This document shows, piece by piece, positions 17,531-25,646 of a stretch of DNA of 64,000 bases. Where the stretch lies: positions 124,001 through 188,000 of the forward strand of contig NZ_AEEA01000050.1 of the NCBI RefSeq assembly GCF_000297095.1. Reading direction: 5' to 3'. Each line of letters opens with the position of its first letter. Within the stretch, counting starts at the first letter, position 1. Position numbers and translations under genes: made by a program. The notes beneath the pieces are model-generated. The model had not been told where the DNA came from and ran no database searches. It saw only the letters and a list, made by a program, of their open reading frames with translations. Source of the stretch: Treponema primitia ZAS-1. Lineage in GTDB: Bacteria; Spirochaetota; Spirochaetia; Treponematales; Breznakiellaceae.

Positions 17531-18454
17531 ATGGAAATTCGGGATATTGTCTTTGTGTATCATATGATTGAGGATGAACGCATTGCTTGGCATGGACGGT
17601 ACCATACCCATGGTCAGGGTGAACATGAGATCGCTTTTTTCCTCGACGGTTCGGGTGTTTTTTTATGCAATAAAAACCGTTACCCAATAGGGCCGAACAA
17701 GTTTTTCATAAGCGCCGAGCATGAGTTTCACTCAATAATTCCAAATCGAAAGGCCAAGTCTCCCATCACCTTCTACGCAATTCTCTTCTATGTGGGGGAC
17801 GGGGACCGTGACCTTATGGATCTGGTTGCATCGGTTTTTACGCAGGGCCAAAAGATGCTTACCGTGAATAGCGCCTATCGTTTTCAGTGCGAAGATATAG
17901 CCCAACTTTGGAAGAGCGGCGATCCGTCTCTTGGCATCTCTGCAAAATATCTGCTCCAAAGCCTTTTGTATCGTGTCTACCAAAACGTAGCTGTGCAAAC
18001 CGTATACGCCGGTCAGCAAGGGGGCGCCGCAAAAACCATGGCCCGTGAAGACGACGCCCCAAAAAGCTATAAAACCAACAAGACATCCAGCGTCCACGTC
18101 ACAAAAGCCGTGGCGATCATGCAGACCAACCTAAGGAAGTCTATCAGCGTTGATGAAATTGCGCGTCTTATGACACTTTCCACCGAACACTTTTCCCGCA
18201 TTTTCCGTGCCGAAACCGGGATGAGTCCCCATCAATATTTTATACGCCTCAAGGTAGAAGCCGCATCGGGGCTGCTCATGTCCTCAGCAAAGACAATCAG
18301 CCAAATCGCCGATTGGTTTGGATTTGAGAATCAGTTCCACTTTTCACGGGTTTTCAAGCGTTGTACCGGAATGTCTCCCCTACAATACCGCAAAACCTAT
18401 GTTCAGACGGTTGATTTTGTGACCGTAGAAAAACTTGCCCTTGAAAATGAATGA
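17531..18454 (+). CDS. AraC-family transcriptional regulator
   Basis: A 307-aa regulator. Residues ~20-130 look like the cupin-type ligand-binding domain of AraC proteins (WHGRYHTHGQGEHEIAFFL). Residues ~195-295 are the two helix-turn-helix units of HTH_18, with SVDEIARLMTLSTEHFSRIF and ISQIADWFGFENQFHFSRVF. It is divergent from the ABC/glycyl radical operon across a 142-bp region and very likely controls it, probably in response to the transported compound. A promoter with consensus spacing precedes it. Confidence 0.92.
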   Translation: MEIRDIVFVYHMIEDERIAWHGRYHTHGQGEHEIAFFLDGSGVFLCNKNRYPIGPNKFFISAEHEFHSIIPNRKAKSPITFYAILFYVGDGDRDLMDLVASVFTQGQKMLTVNSAYRFQCEDIAQLWKSGDPSLGISAKYLLQSLLYRVYQNVAVQTVYAGQQGGAAKTMAREDDAPKSYKTNKTSSVHVTKAVAIMQTNLRKSISVDEIARLMTLSTEHFSRIFRAETGMSPHQYFIRLKVEAASGLLMSSAKTISQIADWFGFENQFHFSRVFKRCTGMSPLQYRKTYVQTVDFVTVEKLALENE

Positions 18455-18483
18455 TTGACAAACATAAAATATCGCCCTATCAT
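18455..18483 (+). promoter_or_regulatory. Promoter of the tautomerase gene
   Basis: TTGACA (18455-18460) and TATCAT (18478-18483) are 17 bp apart. It starts at the very end of the AraC gene, so the tautomerase need not depend on the regulator's own promoter. Confidence 0.65.
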
Positions 18484-18500
18484 ATTTTAAGGAGTCTGCC

Positions 18501-18842
18501 ATGCCCTATGTTGCCTTTAATATATCAGAGAAACTTTCAGAAACCCAGAAAGAAAAAATTAAATCCGAAGTCGGCCGCTTGATAACGGTTATTCCCGGAA
18601 AAACTGAAGCAGATACTATTGTCGATATATGTGATGGTCATTCCATGTATAAAGGCGGGAAAGCAATTCCCATCGCGTATGTAGATATTCGGGTGTACAC
18701 CAAGGCTGATCCGAATGGAAAAAAACAATTTATCAGTAATTTGTTCATTCTCTTAGAGAAGGAATTAGGAATAAACAAAGATAATGTATACATGTCTTTT
18801 CTTGAATTCGATCAATGGGGCGACCACGGGGCGTATCATTAA
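18501..18842 (+). CDS. MIF-like tautomerase-superfamily protein
   Basis: A 113-aa protein of macrophage-migration-inhibitory-factor size and pattern. Pro2, which becomes the N-terminal catalytic proline after Met removal, is present (MPYVAFN). The double beta-alpha-beta layout ends with a strand like the MIF VYINYYD segment (here VYMSFLEFDQW). MIF-family proteins tautomerise alpha-keto acids such as phenylpyruvate. AGGAG lies 8 bases upstream. Its position beside the glycyl radical locus suggests it may act on an enol or keto product of that pathway; this is inference. Its end overlaps the convergent Uma2 gene by four bases. Confidence 0.7.
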   Translation: MPYVAFNISEKLSETQKEKIKSEVGRLITVIPGKTEADTIVDICDGHSMYKGGKAIPIAYVDIRVYTKADPNGKKQFISNLFILLEKELGINKDNVYMSFLEFDQWGDHGAYH

Positions 18843-19450
18843 TAGTTTTTCCCCGCAAAAATCGTCTTAAAATCTATAACGAGCCCCGGCAGCACCAAAA
18901 CCGGTATAGATTCCTGCGCGTATTGGCGGTCCGCTTCGTCCATGGTTTCGGGGTCAAATCCCCGGTAGGTCTGGGTGGTGTACCGGTCATGCTCCAGCAG
19001 GTTGACCTGGACCGTTTCTGTATCCGGATCGACCACCCAATATTCCCGGACCCCCGCCCTAAGATATTTGTAGAATTTATACAGTACATCCTTCCGGGCG
19101 GTGGAGGGAGAAAGGATTTCGATGACCATATCCGGCGCCCCGTTACAGCCCCGCTCGTCCAGTTTGGACGTATCGCATATCACCACAAGATCGGGTTCCA
19201 GCACTGTCTTATCGCTGTGGTCCTCTTGGGGAAAAAGCCGGACTCCAAAGGGCGCGGCGTAGACTTTACCCGGCTTACCGGCTAAAAAGTTTCCTATTTT
19301 AAGTGATAAATTCATGGAAATATCTTGATGATACGTGGCCGGAGGCTCTGAGACGTAGAGCGCCCCATCGATAATCTCCGCCCGGAAATCTTCGTCCCAT
19401 CCCAGATAATCAGCGTAGGTATACCGCTCTTTTTCTTGTGTAAGGGTCAT
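18839..19450 (-). CDS. Uma2-family putative restriction endonuclease-like protein
   Basis: A 203-aa DUF820/Uma2 protein with the PD-(D/E)XK nuclease fold. It has YADYLGWDEDFRAEIIDG near the N-terminus and the active-site pattern LEPDLVVI ... MVIEILSPSTARKD. The cellular role of Uma2 proteins is unclear; many copies per genome are usual in some bacteria. A clear AGGAGG precedes the ATG. It stands alone and converges on the tautomerase gene. Confidence 0.88.
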   Translation of the reverse strand: MTLTQEKERYTYADYLGWDEDFRAEIIDGALYVSEPPATYHQDISMNLSLKIGNFLAGKPGKVYAAPFGVRLFPQEDHSDKTVLEPDLVVICDTSKLDERGCNGAPDMVIEILSPSTARKDVLYKFYKYLRAGVREYWVVDPDTETVQVNLLEHDRYTTQTYRGFDPETMDEADRQYAQESIPVLVLPGLVIDFKTIFAGKNY

Positions 19451-19607
19451 GACCAGCCTCCTAACAACAGCATATCATACCGTACACTATTTGGCAAGAG
19501 CACCACACGCCTGTTTAGTATATTTTGCCCCCGGCTTTCCCTTCGGCCTACTTGCAAAGTTCCTTCCTTCTTTGCTACACTATAGCGACTTTGTATAGGA
19601 GGTGGTC

Positions 19608-20138
19608 ATGAAGCAGCATGTGGTGTCAGCCTTGGTGGAAAACCGGGCAGGGACCCTGAGCCGGGTTTCCGGCCTCTTCAGCCGCCGGGGTTTTAATATC
19701 GACAGCCTGACCGTCGGGGAGACTGAGGACGCCTCAATTTCCCGGATGACCATTGCGGTAAGCGGAGATGATGCGGTGCTTGAACAGATCATTAAACAGC
19801 TCAGCAAACTGGTGGATGTGATTGCGGTCCGGGAACTGGATGGTACTTCCTGTCTGCGCCGGGAAATCATGCTGGTCAAGATCAGCGTGGACGAAAAGAC
19901 CCGTCCTGCGGTTATCGAAATTACCGGGATATTCCGGTCCCGGGTGGTCGATGTTTCCCCCACTACTATTACCGTTGAGGCAACGGGCGATGCGAAAAAG
20001 CTCGACGGCCTCCTTCTCCTTTTACGTCCCTACGGCGTTCTTGAACTTGCCCGTACCGGTCTTGTAGCCCTGGAGCGGGGCCCTTCGATACTTTCGGTAT
20101 CTTCGCTATCCGTACCCGTACTAAGCATTAGTAACTAA
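19608..20138 (+). CDS. ilvN: Acetolactate synthase small (regulatory) subunit
   Basis: A 176-aa regulatory subunit of acetohydroxyacid synthase. The N-terminal ACT domain is classic (VSALVENRAGTLSRVSGLFS, RGFNIDSLTVG), followed by the C-terminal IlvH domain. It binds valine and controls the catalytic subunit, which lies about 9 kb downstream at the far end of the operon (ilvB) rather than adjacent as usual. The start at 19608 is preceded by AGGAGG; a GTG at 19602 overlaps that site and is less likely. It heads the branched-chain amino acid operon. Confidence 0.93.
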   Translation: MKQHVVSALVENRAGTLSRVSGLFSRRGFNIDSLTVGETEDASISRMTIAVSGDDAVLEQIIKQLSKLVDVIAVRELDGTSCLRREIMLVKISVDEKTRPAVIEITGIFRSRVVDVSPTTITVEATGDAKKLDGLLLLLRPYGVLELARTGLVALERGPSILSVSSLSVPVLSISN

Positions 20139-20203
20139 CCGGCAATTGCGCGGTCCTTCCTTTTAAGGAAATCGACCGTAGGATAATTACCGGATTCTCA
20201 AAG

Positions 20204-20233
20204 CCCTTAAGAGAGGTTAAACCTCTTTTAGGG
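20204..20233 (+). other. Stem-loop in the ilvN-ilvC gap
   Basis: A strong hairpin: agaggt-taa-acctct forms the top and ccctta/tttaggg extends the base with one mismatch and one bulge. It ends 23 bases before the ilvC start. No T-run follows, so it may be an mRNA processing or stability element rather than a terminator. Confidence 0.5.
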
Positions 20234-20256
20234 TAAAAACTACAATGGAGGAAATG

Positions 20257-21258
20257 ATGGCTATCATGTTTTATGAAAAGGATTGCGACCTAGGGGCGCT
20301 AAAGGGAAAAACTATCGCGGTTATTGGCTACGGTTCCCAGGGTCATGCCCACGCGCTCAACGCCAAAGAATCGGGGATGAAGGTTGTCGTGGGGCTTTAC
20401 GAGGGATCCAAGTCCTGGAAGAAAGCCGAGGAAGCGGGCTTTGAAGTTAAGACCGCCAAGGATGCCGCCGCCGCTGCGGATTTTATCATGATCCTTATCA
20501 ACGATGAAAAGCAGGCCAAGCTCTACCAGGAATCTATCAAGCCGGTGCTGAAACCCGGGAAGACCCTGGCATTTGCCCACGGCTTCAATATCCACTTTGG
20601 GCAGATTACACCCCCTGCGGATATCAATGTGGTGATGATCGCCCCCAAGGGTCCGGGCCACACCGTTCGTGAACAGTACCAGGCCGGCGCCGGGGTGCCC
20701 TGTCTTATTGCGGTACATCAGGATGCTACCGGGGATGCCAAACGTTTGGGGCTGGCCTATGCGGCGGCCATCGGCGGCGCCAGGGCCGGAGTTTTGGAGA
20801 CTACTTTTAAGGAAGAAACCGAGACCGACCTATTCGGTGAACAGGCGGTACTCTGCGGCGGTGTTTCCGCCCTGATGAAGACCGGCTTCGAAGTGCTCCT
20901 TGAAGCGGGCTACCAGCCGGAAAGCGCCTACTTCGAGGTGATGCACGAGATGAAGCTCATCATCGATCTGGTGAACCGCGGAGGCCTATCCTTCATGCGT
21001 TATTCTATTTCGGATACTGCTGAATACGGGGATTATATCACCGGGCCGAAGATCATCACCGAGGATACCAAGAACGCCATGCGGAATGTATTAAAGGATA
21101 TCCAGAACGGGAAATTTGCACGGGAGTGGATCCTGGAAAACCAGGTGAACCGTCCCAACTTTAACCGGATGCGGGCCCTTGAGGCGGCGCATCCCATCGA
21201 GAAGGTAGGTAAGGAACTGCGCTCCATGATGAGCTGGCTCAAACCTGCAAAATATTGA
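20257..21258 (+). CDS. ilvC: Ketol-acid reductoisomerase
   Basis: A 333-aa class I enzyme. It converts acetolactate or acetohydroxybutyrate to the dihydroxy acid with NAD(P)H and Mg2+. Rossmann motif GYGSQGHAHALN is at ~25-36. The catalytic knotted domain contains FKEETETDLFGEQ and HEMKLIIDL, with metal-binding acidic residues. The start at 20257 is chosen because GGAGGA lies just upstream; the ATG at 20245 lacks a ribosome site. It follows ilvN after a hairpin-containing 118-bp gap and is followed by leuA after 10 bp. Confidence 0.95.
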   Translation: MAIMFYEKDCDLGALKGKTIAVIGYGSQGHAHALNAKESGMKVVVGLYEGSKSWKKAEEAGFEVKTAKDAAAAADFIMILINDEKQAKLYQESIKPVLKPGKTLAFAHGFNIHFGQITPPADINVVMIAPKGPGHTVREQYQAGAGVPCLIAVHQDATGDAKRLGLAYAAAIGGARAGVLETTFKEETETDLFGEQAVLCGGVSALMKTGFEVLLEAGYQPESAYFEVMHEMKLIIDLVNRGGLSFMRYSISDTAEYGDYITGPKIITEDTKNAMRNVLKDIQNGKFAREWILENQVNRPNFNRMRALEAAHPIEKVGKELRSMMSWLKPAKY

Positions 21259-21268
21259 GGAGTTTTAT

Positions 21269-22846
21269 ATGGGTAACAACGCTAAACGGGTAGTAAAAAT
21301 ATTTGATACCACCCTCCGTGACGGGGAACAGTCTCCGGGCTGCAGTATGAATATTCAGGAGAAGCTGGAGGTCGCACGGCGGCTGGAAAAGCTTGGGGTG
21401 GATATCATGGAGGCGGGGTTTCCCGCTTCCAGCCCCGGGGATCTGGAATCGGTAAAGACCATCGCGGGGATTATCAGGAATTGTACCGTGGCCGGTCTGT
21501 GCCGCAGCTTGGAGAAGGATATTGACGCCGCACGGGAAGCCCTGGCCGGCGCGGCGGATCCCCGGATACATATATTCCTGGCTACCTCTCCTATCCACAT
21601 GGAGTACAAGCTCAAGATGACGCCGGAAAAGGTGCTTGAGCAGGCGGTGGCTGCGGTTACGTACGCCCGGAAATTCTGCTCCAATGTGGAATTTTCCGCA
21701 GAGGACGCCTTCCGCAGCGATGCTGATTTTGTGTGCAGGGTCTTTGGCGCAGTTATCGCTGCCGGGGCTACCACGCTGAACTTCCCCGATACGGTGGGTT
21801 ATGCCCTGCCCGATGAGTTTGGCGCCCGTATCCGTTATATCAAGGAACATACCCCGGGCATTGAAAAGGCGGTTCTTTCCGTACACTGCCACAACGATCT
21901 GGGCCTCGCGGTGGCGAACAGTCTTGCTGCGATTGAAAACGGCGCGGAACAGGCGGAGTGTACCATCAACGGTATCGGCGAGCGGGCGGGGAACGCTTCA
22001 CTGGAGGAGATCGTCATGGGGCTGCGGGTCCGCAAGGACTACCTCAACGCCGACACCAGGATCGACGCCACGCAAATCTACGCCGCCAGCCGTCTGGTAA
22101 CCCAGGTTACCGGGGTGAAGGTACAGCCCAACAAAGCTATTGTGGGGGAGAACGCCTTTGCCCACGAAGCGGGGATACACCAGCACGGGGTGATGGCCAA
22201 CCGGGAAACCTACGAGATCATGACCCCCGAATCCATCGGCATACCCAAGAACCGTATGGTTTTAGGGAAACACTCGGGCCGCCACGCCTTTGAAGACAGG
22301 CTGAACGACCTGGGCTATACGGTGAACGCAGAAACATTGGAATCGGTGTTTGCGGAATTCAAAGTCCTGGCGGATAAGAAAAAGGTTGTCAGCGATAGGG
22401 ATATTGAAGCTCTGGTCATGGGCGTATCCGCGGCGGTTCCGGAAACCTACAAGCTTGACCATTGGGCGATAAATACGGGTTCCGCGCTGGGCGCCACGGC
22501 TATCATCAAGCTGCTCCATACCTGCGGGGAAGCGCACAAACAGGTTGCGGTTGGCGACGGTCCGGTGGACGCGATCTTCACGGCGATTAACGAAATTGTC
22601 GGGAAAAGACCGGAGCTGGAACTCTACGAAATAGGCGCCATCACCGGCGGGTCCACATCCCAGGGGGAGACCATGGTGAAGATTGCCTGGGAAGGCCGGC
22701 ATTGGAACGGCCGCGGGGTTTCCACCGACGTGCTTGAATCTTCGATAAAGGCCTACCTTTCGGCGATCAACGCCATGGAGTGGGACCTTGCCGCAGGTGC
22801 GGTAAAAAGCCCCCTGCGGGAGCCCCTGCAGGAAGGCGGAGTGTAA
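21269..22846 (+). CDS. leuA: 2-isopropylmalate synthase
   Basis: A 525-aa enzyme condensing 2-ketoisovalerate with acetyl-CoA, the first step to leucine. The N-terminal TIM barrel has FDTTLRDGEQSPG (metal-binding Asp, catalytic Arg), VHCHNDLGLAVAN and the GIGERAGN loop. The C-terminal ~130 residues form the leucine-binding regulatory domain. GAGGAG precedes the start. The 3' end abuts the paralogous cimA. No leuC or leuD lies in this window, so the isomerase is encoded elsewhere. Confidence 0.95.
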   Translation: MGNNAKRVVKIFDTTLRDGEQSPGCSMNIQEKLEVARRLEKLGVDIMEAGFPASSPGDLESVKTIAGIIRNCTVAGLCRSLEKDIDAAREALAGAADPRIHIFLATSPIHMEYKLKMTPEKVLEQAVAAVTYARKFCSNVEFSAEDAFRSDADFVCRVFGAVIAAGATTLNFPDTVGYALPDEFGARIRYIKEHTPGIEKAVLSVHCHNDLGLAVANSLAAIENGAEQAECTINGIGERAGNASLEEIVMGLRVRKDYLNADTRIDATQIYAASRLVTQVTGVKVQPNKAIVGENAFAHEAGIHQHGVMANRETYEIMTPESIGIPKNRMVLGKHSGRHAFEDRLNDLGYTVNAETLESVFAEFKVLADKKKVVSDRDIEALVMGVSAAVPETYKLDHWAINTGSALGATAIIKLLHTCGEAHKQVAVGDGPVDAIFTAINEIVGKRPELELYEIGAITGGSTSQGETMVKIAWEGRHWNGRGVSTDVLESSIKAYLSAINAMEWDLAAGAVKSPLREPLQEGGV

Positions 22847-22854
22847 ACAGCAAA

Positions 22855-24504
22855 TTGAACAGCGGTAAGAAAAGCAACAGTGTTGAAATCCTCGATACTA
22901 CCCTCAGGGACGGAGCCCAGGGCGAAGGGATTAGCTTTTCTGTGCAGGATAAACTTGCGGTTGTCCGGGCCCTGGATGAACTGGGGGTAGCCTGGATTGA
23001 AGCGGGGAACCCCGGCAGTAATCCTAAGGATATGGAATTTTTTCGTCTCGCCGGGGAACTGCGCCTTAAAAATTCAAAGCTCTGTGCCTTCGGTTCCACC
23101 CGGAAGAAGGATCTTAAACCGGAGGCGGATCCCCAGGTAAAAAGCCTCCTCACCGCCAATACCCCCGCGGTGGTTATCTTTGGCAAAAGCTGGGACCTCC
23201 ACGTTCGGGAGGTGCTCCGGGTCAGCCCGGAAGAAAATATTGCCATGATTGCCGAGACCGCCGCCTTTTTAAAGGCCTGGGGTAAGACGCTCATCTACGA
23301 TGCGGAACACTTCTTCGACGGGTGGCTCGCTAATCCGGACTACGCCCTCGCCACGGTAAAGGCGGCCATTGACGCCGGGGCGGATCGTATCGCCCTGTGT
23401 GACACCAACGGCGGCTGCTTTCCCGACACTATTGCTGAGGGTCTTAGGGCGGTACTGGCCTTGGCCGCTGCTGCGGGTAGTGAAGCCCTCATTGGCATCC
23501 ACGCCCATGACGATTCGGGTTTTGCCAACGCCAATACGGCGGCGGCGGTAAAGGCCGGCGCCCGGCATATCCAGGGAACCCTGGTGGGTTTTGGAGAACG
23601 CTGCGGGAACACGAGCCTTGCGGCGGTGATCCCCAGCATTGAGATTAAGCTTGGCTATCCCTGCCTTCCCGCGGGAAAACTGGAACTGCTCTGCGATACG
23701 ACCAGGGCGGTGGCGGAGATCGCCAATGTTTCGGTGCCCGACAATCTGCCCTACGTCGGCGCCCATGCCTTTTCCCATAAGGCGGGGATGCACGCCGATG
23801 CTATCATCAAGATCCGTGAGTCCTTTGAGCATATCGATCCCGCCCTGGTGGGGAACGACCGTCATTTCCTTATGAGCGAAGTCGGGGGCCGGTCTGCCAT
23901 CGCCGAGCGTGCAAAAAAGATAGATCCTTCTATTACAAAGGATCATCCGGTAACCGCAGCGCTTGCGAATAAGCTGAAAAAACTGGAAGCCGAGGGCTGG
24001 CAGTTTGAAGGGGCCGATGGCAGCTTTGAACTTCTGGTACGCAGGGAACTTGTAGCCCAGTTTCCCGAGCGGCACGCAACATTGCTGCCCGAACCTCTTT
24101 TCAGTATCGAAGCCTATAGGGTGGTGAGCGAACACCCCACCGGGGAGACCCTGGCCTGTTCCCACGCCTGGGTCAAGGTTCTGGTGGACGGCCAGCACGA
24201 AATTGCCGCCGCCGAAGGGGACGGGCCGGTGAACGCCATGGACGGCGCCCTGCGCCGCGCCTTAACCCGGTTCTACCCGGAGCTGGAAAAGGTGCGCCTT
24301 TCGGACTACAAGGTCCGGGTTATCGACGGCATTGAGGCTACCGCAGCAAAGGTGCGGGTTCTCATCGAATCCACCGACGGGGTCAACGTTTGGACCACCG
24401 TGGGGGTTTCTGCGGATATTATCGACGCCAGCCGCGCGGCATTGGTGGATTCTATAGAATACAAATTGATTGGGGATATGGAAAAGGAGAATAATGATGA
24501 GTAA
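22855..24504 (+). CDS. cimA: (R)-citramalate synthase
   Basis: A 549-aa LeuA-like enzyme with CimA features: LDTTLRDGAQGEGISFS at the start, GNPGSNPKD, CDTNGGCFPDTI and HAHDDSGFANANT. It condenses pyruvate and acetyl-CoA to citramalate, the threonine-independent entry to isoleucine. The start is unusual: no ATG is in place, and the TTG at 22855 gives the normal N-terminus just after the leuA stop, with GGCGGAG about 13 bases upstream. A GTG at 22780 inside leuA is an alternative. The C-terminal domain should bind isoleucine. It overlaps leuB by 8 bp. Confidence 0.92.
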   Translation: MNSGKKSNSVEILDTTLRDGAQGEGISFSVQDKLAVVRALDELGVAWIEAGNPGSNPKDMEFFRLAGELRLKNSKLCAFGSTRKKDLKPEADPQVKSLLTANTPAVVIFGKSWDLHVREVLRVSPEENIAMIAETAAFLKAWGKTLIYDAEHFFDGWLANPDYALATVKAAIDAGADRIALCDTNGGCFPDTIAEGLRAVLALAAAAGSEALIGIHAHDDSGFANANTAAAVKAGARHIQGTLVGFGERCGNTSLAAVIPSIEIKLGYPCLPAGKLELLCDTTRAVAEIANVSVPDNLPYVGAHAFSHKAGMHADAIIKIRESFEHIDPALVGNDRHFLMSEVGGRSAIAERAKKIDPSITKDHPVTAALANKLKKLEAEGWQFEGADGSFELLVRRELVAQFPERHATLLPEPLFSIEAYRVVSEHPTGETLACSHAWVKVLVDGQHEIAAAEGDGPVNAMDGALRRALTRFYPELEKVRLSDYKVRVIDGIEATAAKVRVLIESTDGVNVWTTVGVSADIIDASRAALVDSIEYKLIGDMEKENNDE

Positions 24505-25636
24505 CTATTCGATAGCATTGGTACCCGGCGATGGAATAGGGCCGGAAGTGGTTTCCCTGGCCGTGGATGTTCTGGATGCGGTGGGGGATGCGTATGGCCA
24601 TGTGTTTAACTATGTTGAACTCATTGCGGGCGGTAAGGCTATTGACGCCACCGGCGAACCCCTGCCGGCGGAAACCCTGGAAGCTGCCAAGCAGTGTGAC
24701 GCCCTGCTCCTGGGGGCGGTGGGCGGGCCTAAGTGGGATACCCTGCCTGGCCATCTGCGGCCGGAGCGCGCCCTCCTGGGTCTGCGTTCAGGCCTGGGGG
24801 TCTACGCTAATCTCAGACCCGCGGCGCTCCTCCCCCAGCTCAGGCTTGCATGCCCCCTCAAGGATGAGGTACTTATCGCCAGTAACAGTGAGGGCAGGCC
24901 GGATTTCGATCTTCTTATCGTCCGGGAACTGACCGGGGGTCTCTACTTCGGCGAACGGGGCCGGAGCGCCGACGGTAACTCCGCCTTTGATACGGAAACC
25001 TATTCCAAAACCGAAATTGAACGGGTTCTTCGCGTAGGCTATTCCGCAGCAAAACTGCGCCGTAAGAAACTCTGCGTGGTAGACAAGGCCAATGTCCTGG
25101 AATCCTCCCGGCTGTGGCGGGAAATAAGCATAGAGATTGCCAAGGAATACCCTGATATCGAAACGAGCTACCTTTATGTGGATAACTGCGCCATGCAGCT
25201 GATCCGCGCCCCCGGTCAGTTTGACGTGATCGTCACCTCGAACCTCTTTGGGGATATACTTTCCGACGAAGCTTCGGTGCTTACCGGCTCCATCGGTATG
25301 CTTGCCTCGGCGAGCCTTGCCGGTGCCGGGGGCGTTCCGGGCGGAGAACCGGTGATGGGGATCTACGAGCCCATCCACGGTTCCGCTCCGGATATTGCCG
25401 GCAAGGATATCGCCAATCCCCTGGCGGCAATTCTCTCCGCAGCAATGCTGCTCCGTTATTCCTTCGGCCTGGAAAAGGAGGCCGCCGCTGTGGAGGCCGC
25501 GGTCAGCGCCGTGCTGGATTCCGGGCTGCGTACCAAGGATATTGCCGGCCGAAGCGGGACAGCGGATAAGGAAAAGATAGTTGGCACCCTGGAAATGGGG
25601 AAAGCGGTACTGAAGGCCCTGGAGGGAAAGCAATGA
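24497..25636 (+). CDS. leuB: 3-isopropylmalate dehydrogenase
   Basis: A 379-aa NAD-dependent decarboxylating dehydrogenase. It acts on 3-isopropylmalate and, in the citramalate pathway, probably on 3-methylmalate. Visible are VPGDGIGPEV, ELTGGLYFGERG, the metal-binding SNLFGDILSDEAS and EPIHGSAPDIAGK. Start: ATG at 24497, with GGAG 7 bases upstream; 24494 is also possible. It overlaps the end of cimA and is followed after 10 bp by an unrelated beta-helix gene. Confidence 0.95.
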   Translation: MSNYSIALVPGDGIGPEVVSLAVDVLDAVGDAYGHVFNYVELIAGGKAIDATGEPLPAETLEAAKQCDALLLGAVGGPKWDTLPGHLRPERALLGLRSGLGVYANLRPAALLPQLRLACPLKDEVLIASNSEGRPDFDLLIVRELTGGLYFGERGRSADGNSAFDTETYSKTEIERVLRVGYSAAKLRRKKLCVVDKANVLESSRLWREISIEIAKEYPDIETSYLYVDNCAMQLIRAPGQFDVIVTSNLFGDILSDEASVLTGSIGMLASASLAGAGGVPGGEPVMGIYEPIHGSAPDIAGKDIANPLAAILSAAMLLRYSFGLEKEAAAVEAAVSAVLDSGLRTKDIAGRSGTADKEKIVGTLEMGKAVLKALEGKQ

Positions 25637-25646
25637 GGAGAGAGCC

